DNA of 43,793 bases from an uncultured Blautia sp. (GCA_934371915.1 CAKROE010000012.1:1-43793), one strand, 5' to 3'. Counted from the first letter of the stretch, positions 18,944 through 27,546 are shown. The notes: generated from the letters alone by a model not told the origin. Program-made: numbers and translations.

Positions 18944-18982
18944 CAAAAAAGCTTCGAAACCCGCAAAGTTTCGAAGCTTTTT
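18944..18982. terminator. Bidirectional terminator, ABC operon and kinase operon
   Basis: AAAAAAGCTTCGAAAC pairs with GTTTCGAAGCTTTTTT over a 7-base loop. T runs occur on both strands, so it can end both the transporter operon and the convergent kinase operon. Confidence 0.9.
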
Positions 18983-18999
18983 TATTGCTCTGTAATGTA

Positions 19000-20103
19000 T
19001 TATTTGTATTTCTTTATGATCTCATTCATCTGCGGAAGTTTTTCCTGCATATCTTTTACCAGTGTCAGCTGTGTTCTGCAGCGATCCAGATTATGTCCTT
19101 CACGATGGATCTTAAAGTAATGATCCCCCTCCAGATAGTCGGTAAGGAAACGTATTCCGTTTTCGAATGTCATAAGGATTGCACCCAGCGGAAGTGTCTC
19201 GATCTCCAGGTCTGTCAGTGCTCCGCCGCAGCCCTCAATAAATCCTTTTGCATAAACTTCAAATAAATGAAGGTCACAGGATACTTTAGACAGGTCCTTT
19301 TCATCCTCTGCTGCAGTACTTGCACCAAAACGGACAGAATCGCCAAAATCGTGCGCTGCAAGTCCCGGCATAACTGTATCCAGATCAATGACGCAGATAC
19401 CTTTTCCGGTCTCATCATCGATCATGATATTGTTAAGCTTTGTATCATTATGTGTAACACGAAGCGGCAGTTTACCTTCCTGCTGTAAATCATATAAAGC
19501 GTGTGTCAGTTCTTCTCTTTCCAGAATGAAGTTGATTTCTTTCTGTACAGAAGCCGCTCTTCCACAGACATCTTCTCTGACTGCTTTTTTGAATTTCTCC
19601 AGGCGATCCGGCGTATTGTGGAAATCTTTGATTGTTTCATGCAATGTCTCCGCCGGATAATCAGCCAGAAGTCTCTGAAAATGTCCGAAAGAAACAGCGC
19701 TCTGATAAAAATCGTTATCATCTTTTACAACATCATAAGAAGTCGCACCCTCAATAAAAAGGTAAACTCTCCAGTACTCCCCTTTGGAGTCTCTGAAATA
19801 TGGAAGGTTCTCCTGACTCTTTACGATCGTAAGTGTTTCTCTCTCCGGGTCTCCGCCATTTGCGATGATCTTTTTGCGAAGCCATGAAGTGACGCCTCCA
19901 ATATTTTCCATCAGTCCGACAGGATCTTTAAAAATGCTTTTGCTCATCCGCTGCAGAATATATCTCTTTGTTCCGTTTTCGGTATCATATGTCAGGCGGT
20001 AAGTATCGTTAATATGTCCGTTTCCATAAACAACACATTCATTCAGTTCCCCCGGAAGCTTAAATCCATCAATCGCTTCCTGTACTTTTCCGTTTATTTC
20101 CAC
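19000..20103 (-). CDS. APH-fold sugar kinase, N-acetylhexosamine 1-kinase-like
   Basis: This 367-residue protein has the aminoglycoside phosphotransferase fold. The ATP-binding lobe includes VYGNGHINDTYRL (25-37); the catalytic loop is H218-N-D220-TKLN-N225 and the metal-binding segment is VID240-LDTVMPG. Its length, and the IDLDTVMPG and HDFGDSVRFGA segments, resemble NahK-type N-acetylhexosamine 1-kinases of the lacto-N-biose pathway. I rank that first; AmgK-type aminosugar kinases are an alternative. The GTG start at 20103 directly follows the TAA of the nucleotidyltransferase, whose last codons supply GGGAGG 8 bases upstream. Kinase and nucleotidyltransferase together would turn a free sugar into an NDP-sugar. 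Confidence 0.8.
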   Translation of the reverse strand: MEINGKVQEAIDGFKLPGELNECVVYGNGHINDTYRLTYDTENGTKRYILQRMSKSIFKDPVGLMENIGGVTSWLRKKIIANGGDPERETLTIVKSQENLPYFRDSKGEYWRVYLFIEGATSYDVVKDDNDFYQSAVSFGHFQRLLADYPAETLHETIKDFHNTPDRLEKFKKAVREDVCGRAASVQKEINFILEREELTHALYDLQQEGKLPLRVTHNDTKLNNIMIDDETGKGICVIDLDTVMPGLAAHDFGDSVRFGASTAAEDEKDLSKVSCDLHLFEVYAKGFIEGCGGALTDLEIETLPLGAILMTFENGIRFLTDYLEGDHYFKIHREGHNLDRCRTQLTLVKDMQEKLPQMNEIIKKYK

Positions 20104-21036
20104 TTATGCTTCCTCCCACAGTTTCTGCGGATACAGTCCCTGATCTTTCAGATTCTGGATTGCATCCATAACCATTGGTTTGTCTTCTTTATAAGTTACC
20201 CCATACCATTTGTCTTCGGATTTCAGCACTTTGACAGTTGCTTTCTTTTCCTGCAGAAGTTCATCTACAACAAACGGAAGGAAATATTCACCTTTCATCG
20301 GATTGCTGGCAATTGCATCATCCAGGAACGGAAGGAAACGTGCTTTCAGTTCCTGTAAGATACTGTTTGAAAATCCCCACATATTCATAGAAACAATGCT
20401 GCCCTGCGGAAGCATCGTCCAGGTCTTTCCATCATCTTCTGTATAAGCAGTGCCGCCATCATGCTTCTCGATATGTGTACGCTCATTAATCTTGATCAGA
20501 TGGCCTTCTTCATCTGTCACACAGACTCCTCTTGCCACATGTCCATTCTCTGTCAGCGTATTTTCCAATCTGTAACCTACCATCATATAATGATATACAT
20601 CGTCATCCTTCTGATCAGCAGTCAGGAAATCATATGCCATTTTAAATGCATGCACACCATAATAATCATCTGCATTGATCACAGCAAATGGTCCGTCGAT
20701 CTCATCAATACAGCTTAATACAGCATGACCGGTACCCCATGGTTTTACTCTGCCTTCCGGTACAGAATAGCCTTTCGGAATATTAGTAATCTCCTGGAAC
20801 ACATAAGCAACATCGATCTGTTTGCTCAGACGGTCTCCGATTGCTTCACGAAATGCTTCTTCATTTTCTCTCTTTATAATAAATACAACTTTTTCAAATC
20901 CTGCTCTCACTGCATCATAGATAGAAAAATCCATGATGATATGGCCTTCTTTGTCAATCGGATCAATCTGCTTTAATCCACCGTAACGACTTCCCATTCC
21001 TGCGGCCATAACTACTAAAACCGGTTTCTTCATCAT
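20104..21036 (-). CDS. Sugar-1-phosphate nucleotidyltransferase
   Basis: This 310-residue protein has a GT-A type nucleotidyltransferase fold. The N-terminal signature VVMAAGMGSRYGGLKQ (8-23) binds the nucleotide and VINADDYYG supplies the metal-binding aspartates. WGTGHAVLSC matches the family. GGAGG lies just before two adjacent ATG codons (21036 and 21033); the second has better spacing. It is the first gene of a two-gene operon with the anomeric kinase, with its promoter at 21087-21115. By analogy with AmgK/MurU and with NahK pathways, I infer that it makes a UDP-sugar from the kinase product; the sugar is unknown. Confidence 0.85.
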   Translation of the reverse strand: MMKKPVLVVMAAGMGSRYGGLKQIDPIDKEGHIIMDFSIYDAVRAGFEKVVFIIKRENEEAFREAIGDRLSKQIDVAYVFQEITNIPKGYSVPEGRVKPWGTGHAVLSCIDEIDGPFAVINADDYYGVHAFKMAYDFLTADQKDDDVYHYMMVGYRLENTLTENGHVARGVCVTDEEGHLIKINERTHIEKHDGGTAYTEDDGKTWTMLPQGSIVSMNMWGFSNSILQELKARFLPFLDDAIASNPMKGEYFLPFVVDELLQEKKATVKVLKSEDKWYGVTYKEDKPMVMDAIQNLKDQGLYPQKLWEEA

Positions 21037-21086
21037 TCACCCTCCTGTTTCTTTCTAACTGGATTTATGGTACAACACAAAACATC

Positions 21087-21115
21087 ATAATACAATATAT
21101 TTTTTTCTTATACAA
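21087..21115 (-). promoter_or_regulatory. Sigma-A promoter of nucleotidyltransferase-kinase operon
   Basis: On the minus strand TTGTAT (21110-21115) lies 17 bases before TATTAT (21087-21092). The expected start is near 21080. Confidence 0.6.
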
Positions 21116-21154
21116 TCCTTATCTAAATGGTCTTTCATTATGATGACGTTTTGA

Positions 21155-21173
21155 GTGCAAATAGTATTTGCAC
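21155..21173. promoter_or_regulatory. Perfect 19-bp palindrome, candidate operator
   Basis: GTGCAAATAGTATTTGCAC is a perfect palindrome of two 9-base arms around a central G. It sits almost midway between the -35 boxes of the divergent nucleotidyltransferase and AraC promoters, about 80 bases from each expected transcription start. This suggests a dimeric regulator acting on both. Confidence 0.65.
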
Positions 21174-21209
21174 AATTATGTTCTTTTTTTATACATTCAA
21201 CTTTATCAT

Positions 21210-21238
21210 TTGACTATTTAACACAATTTTATTACTAT
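21210..21238 (+). promoter_or_regulatory. Sigma-A promoter of AraC-family gene
   Basis: TTGACT (21210-21215) lies 17 bases before TACTAT (21233-21238), about 58 bases upstream of the GTG start codon. Confidence 0.6.
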
Positions 21239-21295
21239 GATAATTAGAAATAATATCCAAAAACCACAAATTCTGTTAAGAAAGGAAGGTTTTTC

Positions 21296-22198
21296 GTGGC
21301 TTATCAGAGTGTGCAGCTTGATTCAGAGCTTTCCATAGAAAAAATATACACGATCCACTACTATGAATACCAGAATGATTTTTACTTTTCCGGTGAACGT
21401 CACAACTTCTGGGAGTTTCAGTGTGTGGACAAAGGTTCTGCAGAAATTGTGACCGATAATGGAAGTCATCTGCTGAACCGCAGTCAGGTAATCTTTCATC
21501 AGCCAAACGAATTTCATACGCTGAAAGCCGCCGGCAGAACCGCACCAAACATTATCGTAATTTCTTTTTCCTGCAATTCACCCTGCATGAATTTTTTTGA
21601 AAATAAAGTTCTTGAATTTTCAGACACTGAACGAAGTATCCTCGGCCGGATCATTGCAGAGGCACGAAACTGTTTTGCTTCTCCTCTCGATAATCCTTAT
21701 CTGGAAAAAATGGAAAAGAAAGAGAAGATTCCTTTTGGCGCGCAGAAACTTCTGACTTTGTATCTTGAAGAACTGCTGATTCATGTTATCCGGCGCTATA
21801 CAATGGCTCATTATTCTGCCTCCGCCGGTATCTACGATTCCTGCCAGTCCACTTCCGATACCTGCCGGAATATCATCCATTACCTTGAACAGCATATCCG
21901 GGAATCTATGACAATCGATGGAATTTCAAAGAATAATATGATCGGTCGTTCACAGCTTCAGAAACTTTTTCGCGATCAGTATCAGTGTGGTGTTATCGAA
22001 TTCTTTTCACGTATGAAGATTGACTTTGCCAAACAGCTTATTCGGGAAAACGACATGAATTTTACACAGATTTCAGATTTTCTCGGTTATTCGTCTATTC
22101 ATTATTTTTCCAGACAGTTTAAGAAGCTGTCAGGCATGACTCCGACTGAATATGCGACATCCATCAAGGCAATCTCCGAACGTCCGCGTCAGTCCTGA
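21296..22198 (+). CDS. AraC-family transcriptional regulator
   Basis: This 300-residue regulator has an N-terminal cupin-like sensing domain (HNFWEFQCVDKGSAEIV, QVIFHQPNEFHTL) and a C-terminal double helix-turn-helix AraC DNA-binding domain (about 190-290) with NNMIGRSQLQKLFRDQYQCG and the signature ISDFLGYSSIHYFSRQFKKLSGMTPTEY. The start is GTG at 21296, with GGAAGG 6 bases upstream. It lies between the kinase operon and nagB, so it is the natural candidate to control one or both in response to a sugar. It may share a transcript with nagB, 59 bases downstream. Confidence 0.93.
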   Translation: MAYQSVQLDSELSIEKIYTIHYYEYQNDFYFSGERHNFWEFQCVDKGSAEIVTDNGSHLLNRSQVIFHQPNEFHTLKAAGRTAPNIIVISFSCNSPCMNFFENKVLEFSDTERSILGRIIAEARNCFASPLDNPYLEKMEKKEKIPFGAQKLLTLYLEELLIHVIRRYTMAHYSASAGIYDSCQSTSDTCRNIIHYLEQHIRESMTIDGISKNNMIGRSQLQKLFRDQYQCGVIEFFSRMKIDFAKQLIRENDMNFTQISDFLGYSSIHYFSRQFKKLSGMTPTEYATSIKAISERPRQS

Positions 22199-22226
22199 TC
22201 TACAAGCTGTAAAATTATATATATAT

Positions 22227-22245
22227 CTGTCCGCTCTGCGGGCAG
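22227..22245 (+). promoter_or_regulatory. Hairpin next to nagB ribosome binding site
   Basis: CTGTCCGC pairs with GCGGGCAG (one G-T pair) over a three-base loop. Its last two bases directly abut the GGAGGAGGG ribosome binding site. It could tune translation; no further evidence is seen. Confidence 0.4.
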
Positions 22246-22257
22246 GGAGGAGGGAAC

Positions 22258-22989
22258 ATGCAGATCTGCAAAGTAAGAAACTATCAGGAGCTCAGCCGGA
22301 AGGCAGCCAATCTCATCGCCGCCCAGGTGATTTTAAAACCGGACTGCGTATTGGGACTTGCTACCGGTTCTTCACCAATTGGAACCTATGAACATCTTGT
22401 TAAGATGTACGAAAATGGTGATCTTGATTTTTCACAGGTTACGACCGTAAATCTCGATGAGTACAAAGGGCTGTCCGGTTCCGACAAACAGAGCTACCGC
22501 TATTTTATGAATACTCATCTTTTCCATAAAATCAACATCAATCATGCCAATACCTATGTGCCGGACGGTACCGAACCGGATGCGGAAAAGGCATGTACCG
22601 ATTATAACAAACTGCTTCACAGAGTCGGTTCTGCCGATATTCAGATCCTCGGTCTCGGACATGACGGACATATCGGTTTTAATGAACCATCCGACCATTT
22701 TGAGGACGAGACACATTGTGTGGATCTGACTGAAACTACCATTCAGGCAAATAAGCGTTTCTTTGAAAACGAAGCAGATGTTCCGCGTCAGGCCTATACT
22801 ATGGGAATCGGTACGATCATGCGATGTAAAAAGATTCTGGTCGTTGTCAGCGGAAGTGACAAAGCACAGATTCTTAAAAAGGTCGTTCAGGGTCCTGTGA
22901 CTCCGGAAATACCGGGATCGATCCTGCAGTTCCACCCGGACTGTACGATCATTGCAGATGAAGCAGCTCTGTCCGAAATGGACATTTGA
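22258..22989 (+). CDS. nagB: Glucosamine-6-phosphate deaminase
   Basis: NagB converts glucosamine 6-phosphate to fructose 6-phosphate and ammonia, the step that sends amino sugars into glycolysis. The 243 residues are full length, with LGLATGSSPIGTYEHLV (phosphate binding), TTVNLDEYKGL, and the signature ILGLGHDGHIGFNEP holding the active-site aspartate and histidine. A very strong GGGAGGAGGG site precedes the ATG. It follows the AraC gene by 59 bases. NagA, the deacetylase, is not in the window. Confidence 0.96.
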   Translation: MQICKVRNYQELSRKAANLIAAQVILKPDCVLGLATGSSPIGTYEHLVKMYENGDLDFSQVTTVNLDEYKGLSGSDKQSYRYFMNTHLFHKININHANTYVPDGTEPDAEKACTDYNKLLHRVGSADIQILGLGHDGHIGFNEPSDHFEDETHCVDLTETTIQANKRFFENEADVPRQAYTMGIGTIMRCKKILVVVSGSDKAQILKKVVQGPVTPEIPGSILQFHPDCTIIADEAALSEMDI

Positions 22990-23050
22990 TCATACGCACA
23001 CCTGCATAATCTGCCACTGGAAATTTCTTCTGAATGCATGGCAGCAAAAA

Positions 23051-23078
23051 GGAGCCGGTGTACTAAAACACCAGCTCC
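23051..23078. terminator. Terminator overlapping phoR stop codon
   Basis: GGAGC-CGGTGT pairs with ACACC-AGCTCC. On the minus strand it is followed by TTTTTGC, and on the plus strand by ATTTTTG, so it can serve both phoR and nagB. The last five codons and stop of phoR lie inside the stem-loop. Confidence 0.75.
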
Positions 23079-24394
23079 ATTTTTGTACCCTTTCCGGGCT
23101 CACTTTCCAGATTGATCTTTGCATTATGAAGGATCGCACCGTGCTTCACAATAGAAAGTCCCAAACCGGTACCGCCTGTTTCTCGTGAATGGCTCTTATC
23201 CACCCTGTAAAAACGTTCAAAGATTCTTTTCTGCTCATCCTTCGCAATTCCGATTCCATTGTCTTCTACCCGGTAATACGGATGCTCTCCGTTCATTCCC
23301 AGCACAATCTTCACCGTACCTTCCGGATTTGTATACCGTATTGCATTATCTGCAATATTATAAAACATCTCATAGATCACATGACGGACACCTTTCACCA
23401 TCACCGGACTGCCATCCAGTAACACAGTGATATTTTTCTTTTTGGCAGCGCTTTCGAGATGCTGTACAATGTCCTCTGCCATCTCATAGAGATCTACTTC
23501 TTCAAACGGCAGATCACTGCTCTTTTCATCCAGTCTGGAAAGCTGGATAATATCTGCAACCAGTGCACTTAAACGATGTGCCTCATGATAGATTCTGCCC
23601 GAAAATTCCGGTACTTTTTCTGTCGGAACCATACCATTCATCATAAGCTCTGCATAACCGGAAATCGACATCAGTGGTGTCTTTAATTCATGAGAAACAT
23701 TTGCCGAAAATTCTCTTCGCACTGCCTCTGCTTCTTTCAGCTCTTCTATCTGTCTGGCAATCTGCCTGTTCTGCTGATCGACTCTTTTCAACAGAGGTCT
23801 GAGTTCCTCATATTTTACTTCTTTCAGAGGTTCCTCAAGATTCAGTGTATTGATCGGCTCGATCAGATCACGTGTCTGCTTGCGAACCAGCACAAATGCA
23901 GCTGCAAGGATCACAATCAGAAGCCCTCCAAGAAGCAGAGAACTCGACAGCATCGTGGAAAAAACACTGTCCGTTGTTCTTCCGACACGAAGGATATCCC
24001 CCTCAGACAGCTTTACCGCACAGTAAAAATTCTGTTTGGAAAGTGTTTCTGAATAACGCATGGATTCTGCATAGCCACTTTTTTCTGCCTGAATAAATTC
24101 CGGACGATTGCTGTGGTTCTCAAGTTCCGCCGAATCTTCCAGTGAATCAAACAATACATTTCCATCCGGATCCAGAAGCGTAATACGAGCCGAAGTTGCC
24201 TGACCGAGTGCTTCATCCAGATAGGAATTTCCCATCTTTTCGACTCCATCCTGAATGTATTTTGTACTGTCCCGAACGCTCTCTTTCAAATCTTCATTGT
24301 ACTTTCCATACATGACAAGCCCTGCAGCAAGAAACGTAAGAAGCACAGAAAGAACAATCAGAAAACAGGTATGATTCAAAATTTTTTTTCGCAT
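23063..24394 (-). CDS. phoR: Sensor histidine kinase, PhoR type
   Basis: This 443-residue membrane kinase has membrane segment 1 (about 9-30), an extracytoplasmic sensing region (about 31-148), membrane segment 2 (about 149-170), a HAMP-like stretch, HisKA with the phospho-accepting H235 in NVSHELKTPL, and a complete HATPase domain (DNAIRYTNPEG, ETGGTGLGLSIVKH). It starts one base after the phoB stop codon. It is shorter than Bacillus PhoR and I see no clear PAS domain. The assignment to phosphate sensing rests on the neighbouring Na+/phosphate cotransporter gene and the PhoP-type boxes upstream. Confidence 0.88.
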   Translation of the reverse strand: MRKKILNHTCFLIVLSVLLTFLAAGLVMYGKYNEDLKESVRDSTKYIQDGVEKMGNSYLDEALGQATSARITLLDPDGNVLFDSLEDSAELENHSNRPEFIQAEKSGYAESMRYSETLSKQNFYCAVKLSEGDILRVGRTTDSVFSTMLSSSLLLGGLLIVILAAAFVLVRKQTRDLIEPINTLNLEEPLKEVKYEELRPLLKRVDQQNRQIARQIEELKEAEAVRREFSANVSHELKTPLMSISGYAELMMNGMVPTEKVPEFSGRIYHEAHRLSALVADIIQLSRLDEKSSDLPFEEVDLYEMAEDIVQHLESAAKKKNITVLLDGSPVMVKGVRHVIYEMFYNIADNAIRYTNPEGTVKIVLGMNGEHPYYRVEDNGIGIAKDEQKRIFERFYRVDKSHSRETGGTGLGLSIVKHGAILHNAKINLESEPGKGTKMELVF

Positions 24395-24395
24395 A

Positions 24396-25064
24396 TCAAA
24401 CTCCGATCCGGTAACCGACTCCTCGTACTGTTTCTATCAGATTTCCTGCCTCACCAAGCTTCTGGCGAAGTGTACGGACATGGACATCAACCGTTCTTGT
24501 CTCACCGTCAAAGTCGTATCCCCACACATGGCATAGAATCTGATTTCTGCTCATGACCAGCCCCTTGTTTTCCATCAGATACTGGAGCAGTTCAAATTCT
24601 TTACGTGTCAGTTCGATTTTTGTGTCTTTCCATATAACCTTGTGTTTGCCGATTGACAGACGCAGATCATTATATCTCAGTTCTTTGTCATCTTCCTGCT
24701 TTGAACAGCGGCGAAGAACCGCTTTTACCCTTGCCACAAATTCCATCATACCAAACGGTTTTGTGATATAGTCGTCTGCACCGGCTTCCAGACCTCTTAC
24801 TTTGTCATATTCCGCTTCTTTTGCCGTTACCATGATAACCGGGATTGCTTTTGTATCCTGAGAGGATTTCAATCGTTCCAGAATACTGTAGCCATCTTCT
24901 CCCGGAAGCATGATATCAAGAAGAAACAGATCCGGCTTCTCACCTTTCAGCGCCGCCCACAGTTCCTTACTGTTTGACATTCCTTTCGCAGAAAATCCGG
25001 TCGTTTCCAATGTATATATCAGAAGTTCCCTGATGTTTTTTTCGTCTTCTACACAATAGATCAT
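24396..25064 (-). CDS. phoB: Response regulator, PhoB/PhoP (OmpR) type
   Basis: This 222-residue response regulator has a receiver domain (phospho-accepting D50 in LLDIMLPGEDG, conserved K in VTAKEAEYD) and a C-terminal winged helix of the OmpR/PhoB class (KIELTRKEFELLQYLMENKG, TVDVHVRTLRQKLGE, IETVRGVGYRI). It is 48 bases downstream of nptA and adjacent to phoR, so nptA-phoB-phoR is probably one operon. It should bind the 11-bp-phased boxes before nptA and so control its own synthesis. Confidence 0.9.
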   Translation of the reverse strand: MIYCVEDEKNIRELLIYTLETTGFSAKGMSNSKELWAALKGEKPDLFLLDIMLPGEDGYSILERLKSSQDTKAIPVIMVTAKEAEYDKVRGLEAGADDYITKPFGMMEFVARVKAVLRRCSKQEDDKELRYNDLRLSIGKHKVIWKDTKIELTRKEFELLQYLMENKGLVMSRNQILCHVWGYDFDGETRTVDVHVRTLRQKLGEAGNLIETVRGVGYRIGV

Positions 25065-25112
25065 TCTGCATGTATCCTTTCTGTCTGAAATCTCTCCTGC
25101 TGCCGTTTTCCT

Positions 25113-26879
25113 TTACGGAAGTATATATTCTTTCTGCAGTTCACCCAGACGGTTAATATACGAATCATCTGTTTCATTTTTGAGACTTTCCAGATGACTG
25201 TGTGTGTCATAAAGATTTTCTCTTACCTGTGTGATACAGACGCTGATATTGGAACAGTGATCTGCAATACGCTCCAGGCTGGTAAGAAGATCTGTGAGAA
25301 TAAAGCCCATCTCGATCGTGCACTCTCCTAATCGCAAACGATTGACATGACGGCGTTTCAGTTCTTTACTCAGCTCATCGACAATTTCTTCGAGTGGCTC
25401 CACATCGCGGGTAAGATTCAGATCCTGCTTGTCAAATACCTGATATGCAGTATCTACAATTCTGCTTACTGCTGCGATCAGCACCTGAAGTTCGTTCTTT
25501 GCCTGCGGTGAAAAACTGAGGTTCTTTTCATGGAGTTCCTGCGCGGATTCCATAATATTTACCGCGTGGTCAGAAATGCGTTCAAAATCACCGATACAGT
25601 GCAGCATGATTGATACACTGTGACTGTCTCTCTCTGACAGATCTTTGTTGTTCAACTTGACCAGATACGTACCAAGTTCATCCTCATAACGGTCAATCTT
25701 GGACTCAAGTTTCTGGACTCTTTCTGCCTGTTCATCACTGTATGCATGTATCAGTCCAAGCGCAATATCCAGAGTCTTTCTGGAATCCTGCTCCATATGT
25801 TTTGCTGCATTTCTTCCCTGTTCCACAGCGAATGCCGGTTTTTCGAGGAAACGGCTTTCCAGGATCATGAACTCCTGATCTTCTCTGCTGACCTCATCCG
25901 CTTTGTCATCGCGGATCGTAAGACAGGCAAGTCTGACAAGCAGATTAGAGAACGGAAGCCATACAAGTGTTGCTGTGATATTGAACACACTGTGTGTGAT
26001 CGCGATCGTTGCCGGTGTCGCCATCTGTGCCATAAACGGAAAATGCACAGCTGCGTTGATCATATAGAAGAGTACCATAAATACAACGGTTCCGATCAGG
26101 TTGAAATACAGATGGATCATTGCCGCACGCTTTGCGTTTTTGTTTGCACCGATTGCAGAAAGAAGTGCTGTCACACAGGTACCGATATTCTGTCCCATGA
26201 TGATCGGGAATGCAGAACTATACGGAACCGCTCCTGTCATACAAAGAGCCTGCAGGATACCTACCGATGCAGAAGATGACTGAATGATCGCAGTCAGGAT
26301 CGCACCTGCAAGAATACCTGCTACCGGATTGGAAAACTTCAGGAGAAGTCCTGTAAATTCCGGAACATCCGCCAGCGGTTTCACTGCCCCGCTCATGCTT
26401 TCCATACCAAACATCAGCACGGCAAAACCGAGAAGGATCGTTCCGACATCTTTTTTACGGGAACTCTTTGTAAAAGTCAGAAGTACAATTCCGACCAGTG
26501 CAAGAATCGGTGAAAATGAGCTCGGTTTCAGGAGGCTGATAAAAAAGTTGCTGCTCTCGATACCGGTCAGGCTTAAGATCCATGATGTGATCGTCGTACC
26601 GATATTGGCACCCATAATGATACCAACTGCCTGTGTAAGTTTCATGATGCCGGAGTTTACAAAACCGACAACCATAACTGTAGTCGCAGAAGATGACTGA
26701 ATTACAGCAGTCACGCACATGCCGAGAAGCACTGCCTTCCATTTGCTTGAAGTCAGGTTTTCAAGAATCTGTTCCAGTTTTCCTCCCGATACTTTGGCAA
26801 GGCCGTCTCCCATAACCTGCATTCCATACAGGAACATGGCGAGACCTCCAAGTAATGTTAATATGCTGAAAAAGTCCAT
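25113..26879 (-). CDS. Na+/phosphate cotransporter with PhoU-like domain
   Basis: This 588-residue NptA/YjbB-type transporter carries inorganic phosphate with sodium. Two inverted membrane halves carry the duplicated QSSSATT (near residue 60) and QSSSASV motifs that form the substrate site. The C-terminal third (about 350-560) is a helical PhoU-like domain with two repeats (HCIGDFERISDHAVNI, LTSLERIADHCSNI). I chose the ATG at 26879, preceded by AAAGGAGA; the open frame extends 5' into the promoter. It heads the nptA-phoB-phoR group, with PhoP-type boxes just upstream. Confidence 0.93.
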   Translation of the reverse strand: MDFFSILTLLGGLAMFLYGMQVMGDGLAKVSGGKLEQILENLTSSKWKAVLLGMCVTAVIQSSSATTVMVVGFVNSGIMKLTQAVGIIMGANIGTTITSWILSLTGIESSNFFISLLKPSSFSPILALVGIVLLTFTKSSRKKDVGTILLGFAVLMFGMESMSGAVKPLADVPEFTGLLLKFSNPVAGILAGAILTAIIQSSSASVGILQALCMTGAVPYSSAFPIIMGQNIGTCVTALLSAIGANKNAKRAAMIHLYFNLIGTVVFMVLFYMINAAVHFPFMAQMATPATIAITHSVFNITATLVWLPFSNLLVRLACLTIRDDKADEVSREDQEFMILESRFLEKPAFAVEQGRNAAKHMEQDSRKTLDIALGLIHAYSDEQAERVQKLESKIDRYEDELGTYLVKLNNKDLSERDSHSVSIMLHCIGDFERISDHAVNIMESAQELHEKNLSFSPQAKNELQVLIAAVSRIVDTAYQVFDKQDLNLTRDVEPLEEIVDELSKELKRRHVNRLRLGECTIEMGFILTDLLTSLERIADHCSNISVCITQVRENLYDTHSHLESLKNETDDSYINRLGELQKEYILP

Positions 26880-26913
26880 ACTATTCTCCTTTACATAGAT
26901 TTCATATGGTTTC

Positions 26914-26967
26914 ATCATATTTGCAGCTTGTAAAGTTCTCACCAGTTTTATGTTAAATCTTTGTAAA
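26914..26967 (-). promoter_or_regulatory. PhoP-type boxes and -10 of nptA operon
   Basis: On the minus strand TTTACA (26962-26967) and TTAACA (26951-26956) are 11 bases apart, and a further TTTACA (26929-26934) is exactly 22 bases beyond the second. These fit the Gram-positive Pho box TT(A/T/C)ACA with 11-base spacing; the third position (CTGGTG) is poor. A TATGAT -10 box follows at 26914-26919. Confidence 0.65.
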
Positions 26968-27024
26968 ATCGAATTTTATCGAAGTTTGTCTAATTTTACA
27001 TTTTATTCTGTCTGATTTTACATT

Positions 27025-27525
27025 CTAAAAACTACGGATATTTTCGTCCTCGTCACCTGTTTTGTCGATGGAACGGATAATCAGATAATAACTGACATTC
27101 TCATTGACTTTGACCAGCACGCGGTCTCCGACTTTGTGTCCCTTAAGTGCTTTGCCGATCGGTGATTCGATGCTGACGCGGTTTTCCATGGAATTTCCAC
27201 GGATCGATGTAACCAGTTTATATTTTTCTACTTCGCCGTCTTCTTCAAATTCCACCTCAACGATATCATCCATTCCTACCTCATCGGATTTTGAAGAGTC
27301 ATCCACTACTGTCGCAGTTTTTAACATTCTCTCCAGATAACGGATGCGGCTTTCGTTTTGATTTTTGTGTTTCTTCGCTGCATAATATTCAAAATTTTCA
27401 CTGAGGTCGCCCTGTGCACGGGCTTCTTTGACCGCTTCGATTGCTTCTTTTCTTATGACAAGCTTGCGGTGTTCGATTTCTTCCTCAATTTTTTCTACAT
27501 CTCTTTTTGTCAGTTTTTCTCCCAT
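27025..27525 (-). CDS. greA: Transcription elongation factor GreA
   Basis: GreA binds the RNA polymerase secondary channel and stimulates cleavage of backtracked transcripts. The 166 residues have the N-terminal coiled coil with the tip motif ARAQGDLSENFEYYAAK (about 42-58, acidic D and E at the tip) and a C-terminal FKBP-like domain with ESPIGKALKGHKVGDRVLV. I chose the ATG at 27525 because AGGAG lies 8 bases upstream; a GTG nine bases earlier is too close to that site. Confidence 0.95.
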   Translation of the reverse strand: MGEKLTKRDVEKIEEEIEHRKLVIRKEAIEAVKEARAQGDLSENFEYYAAKKHKNQNESRIRYLERMLKTATVVDDSSKSDEVGMDDIVEVEFEEDGEVEKYKLVTSIRGNSMENRVSIESPIGKALKGHKVGDRVLVKVNENVSYYLIIRSIDKTGDEDENIRSF

Positions 27526-27546
27526 TTCTTTCACTCCTGCTGAATT

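Noticed and set aside
19000..20103. Homoserine kinase or aminoglycoside resistance kinase
   Set aside because: The APH fold is shared, but the IDLDTVMPG and HDFGDSVRFGA segments and the pairing with a nucleotidyltransferase fit a sugar 1-kinase better.
22199..22257. glmS-type or amino-sugar riboswitch before nagB
   Set aside because: Only 59 bases with one small hairpin are present, far too little for a known riboswitch.
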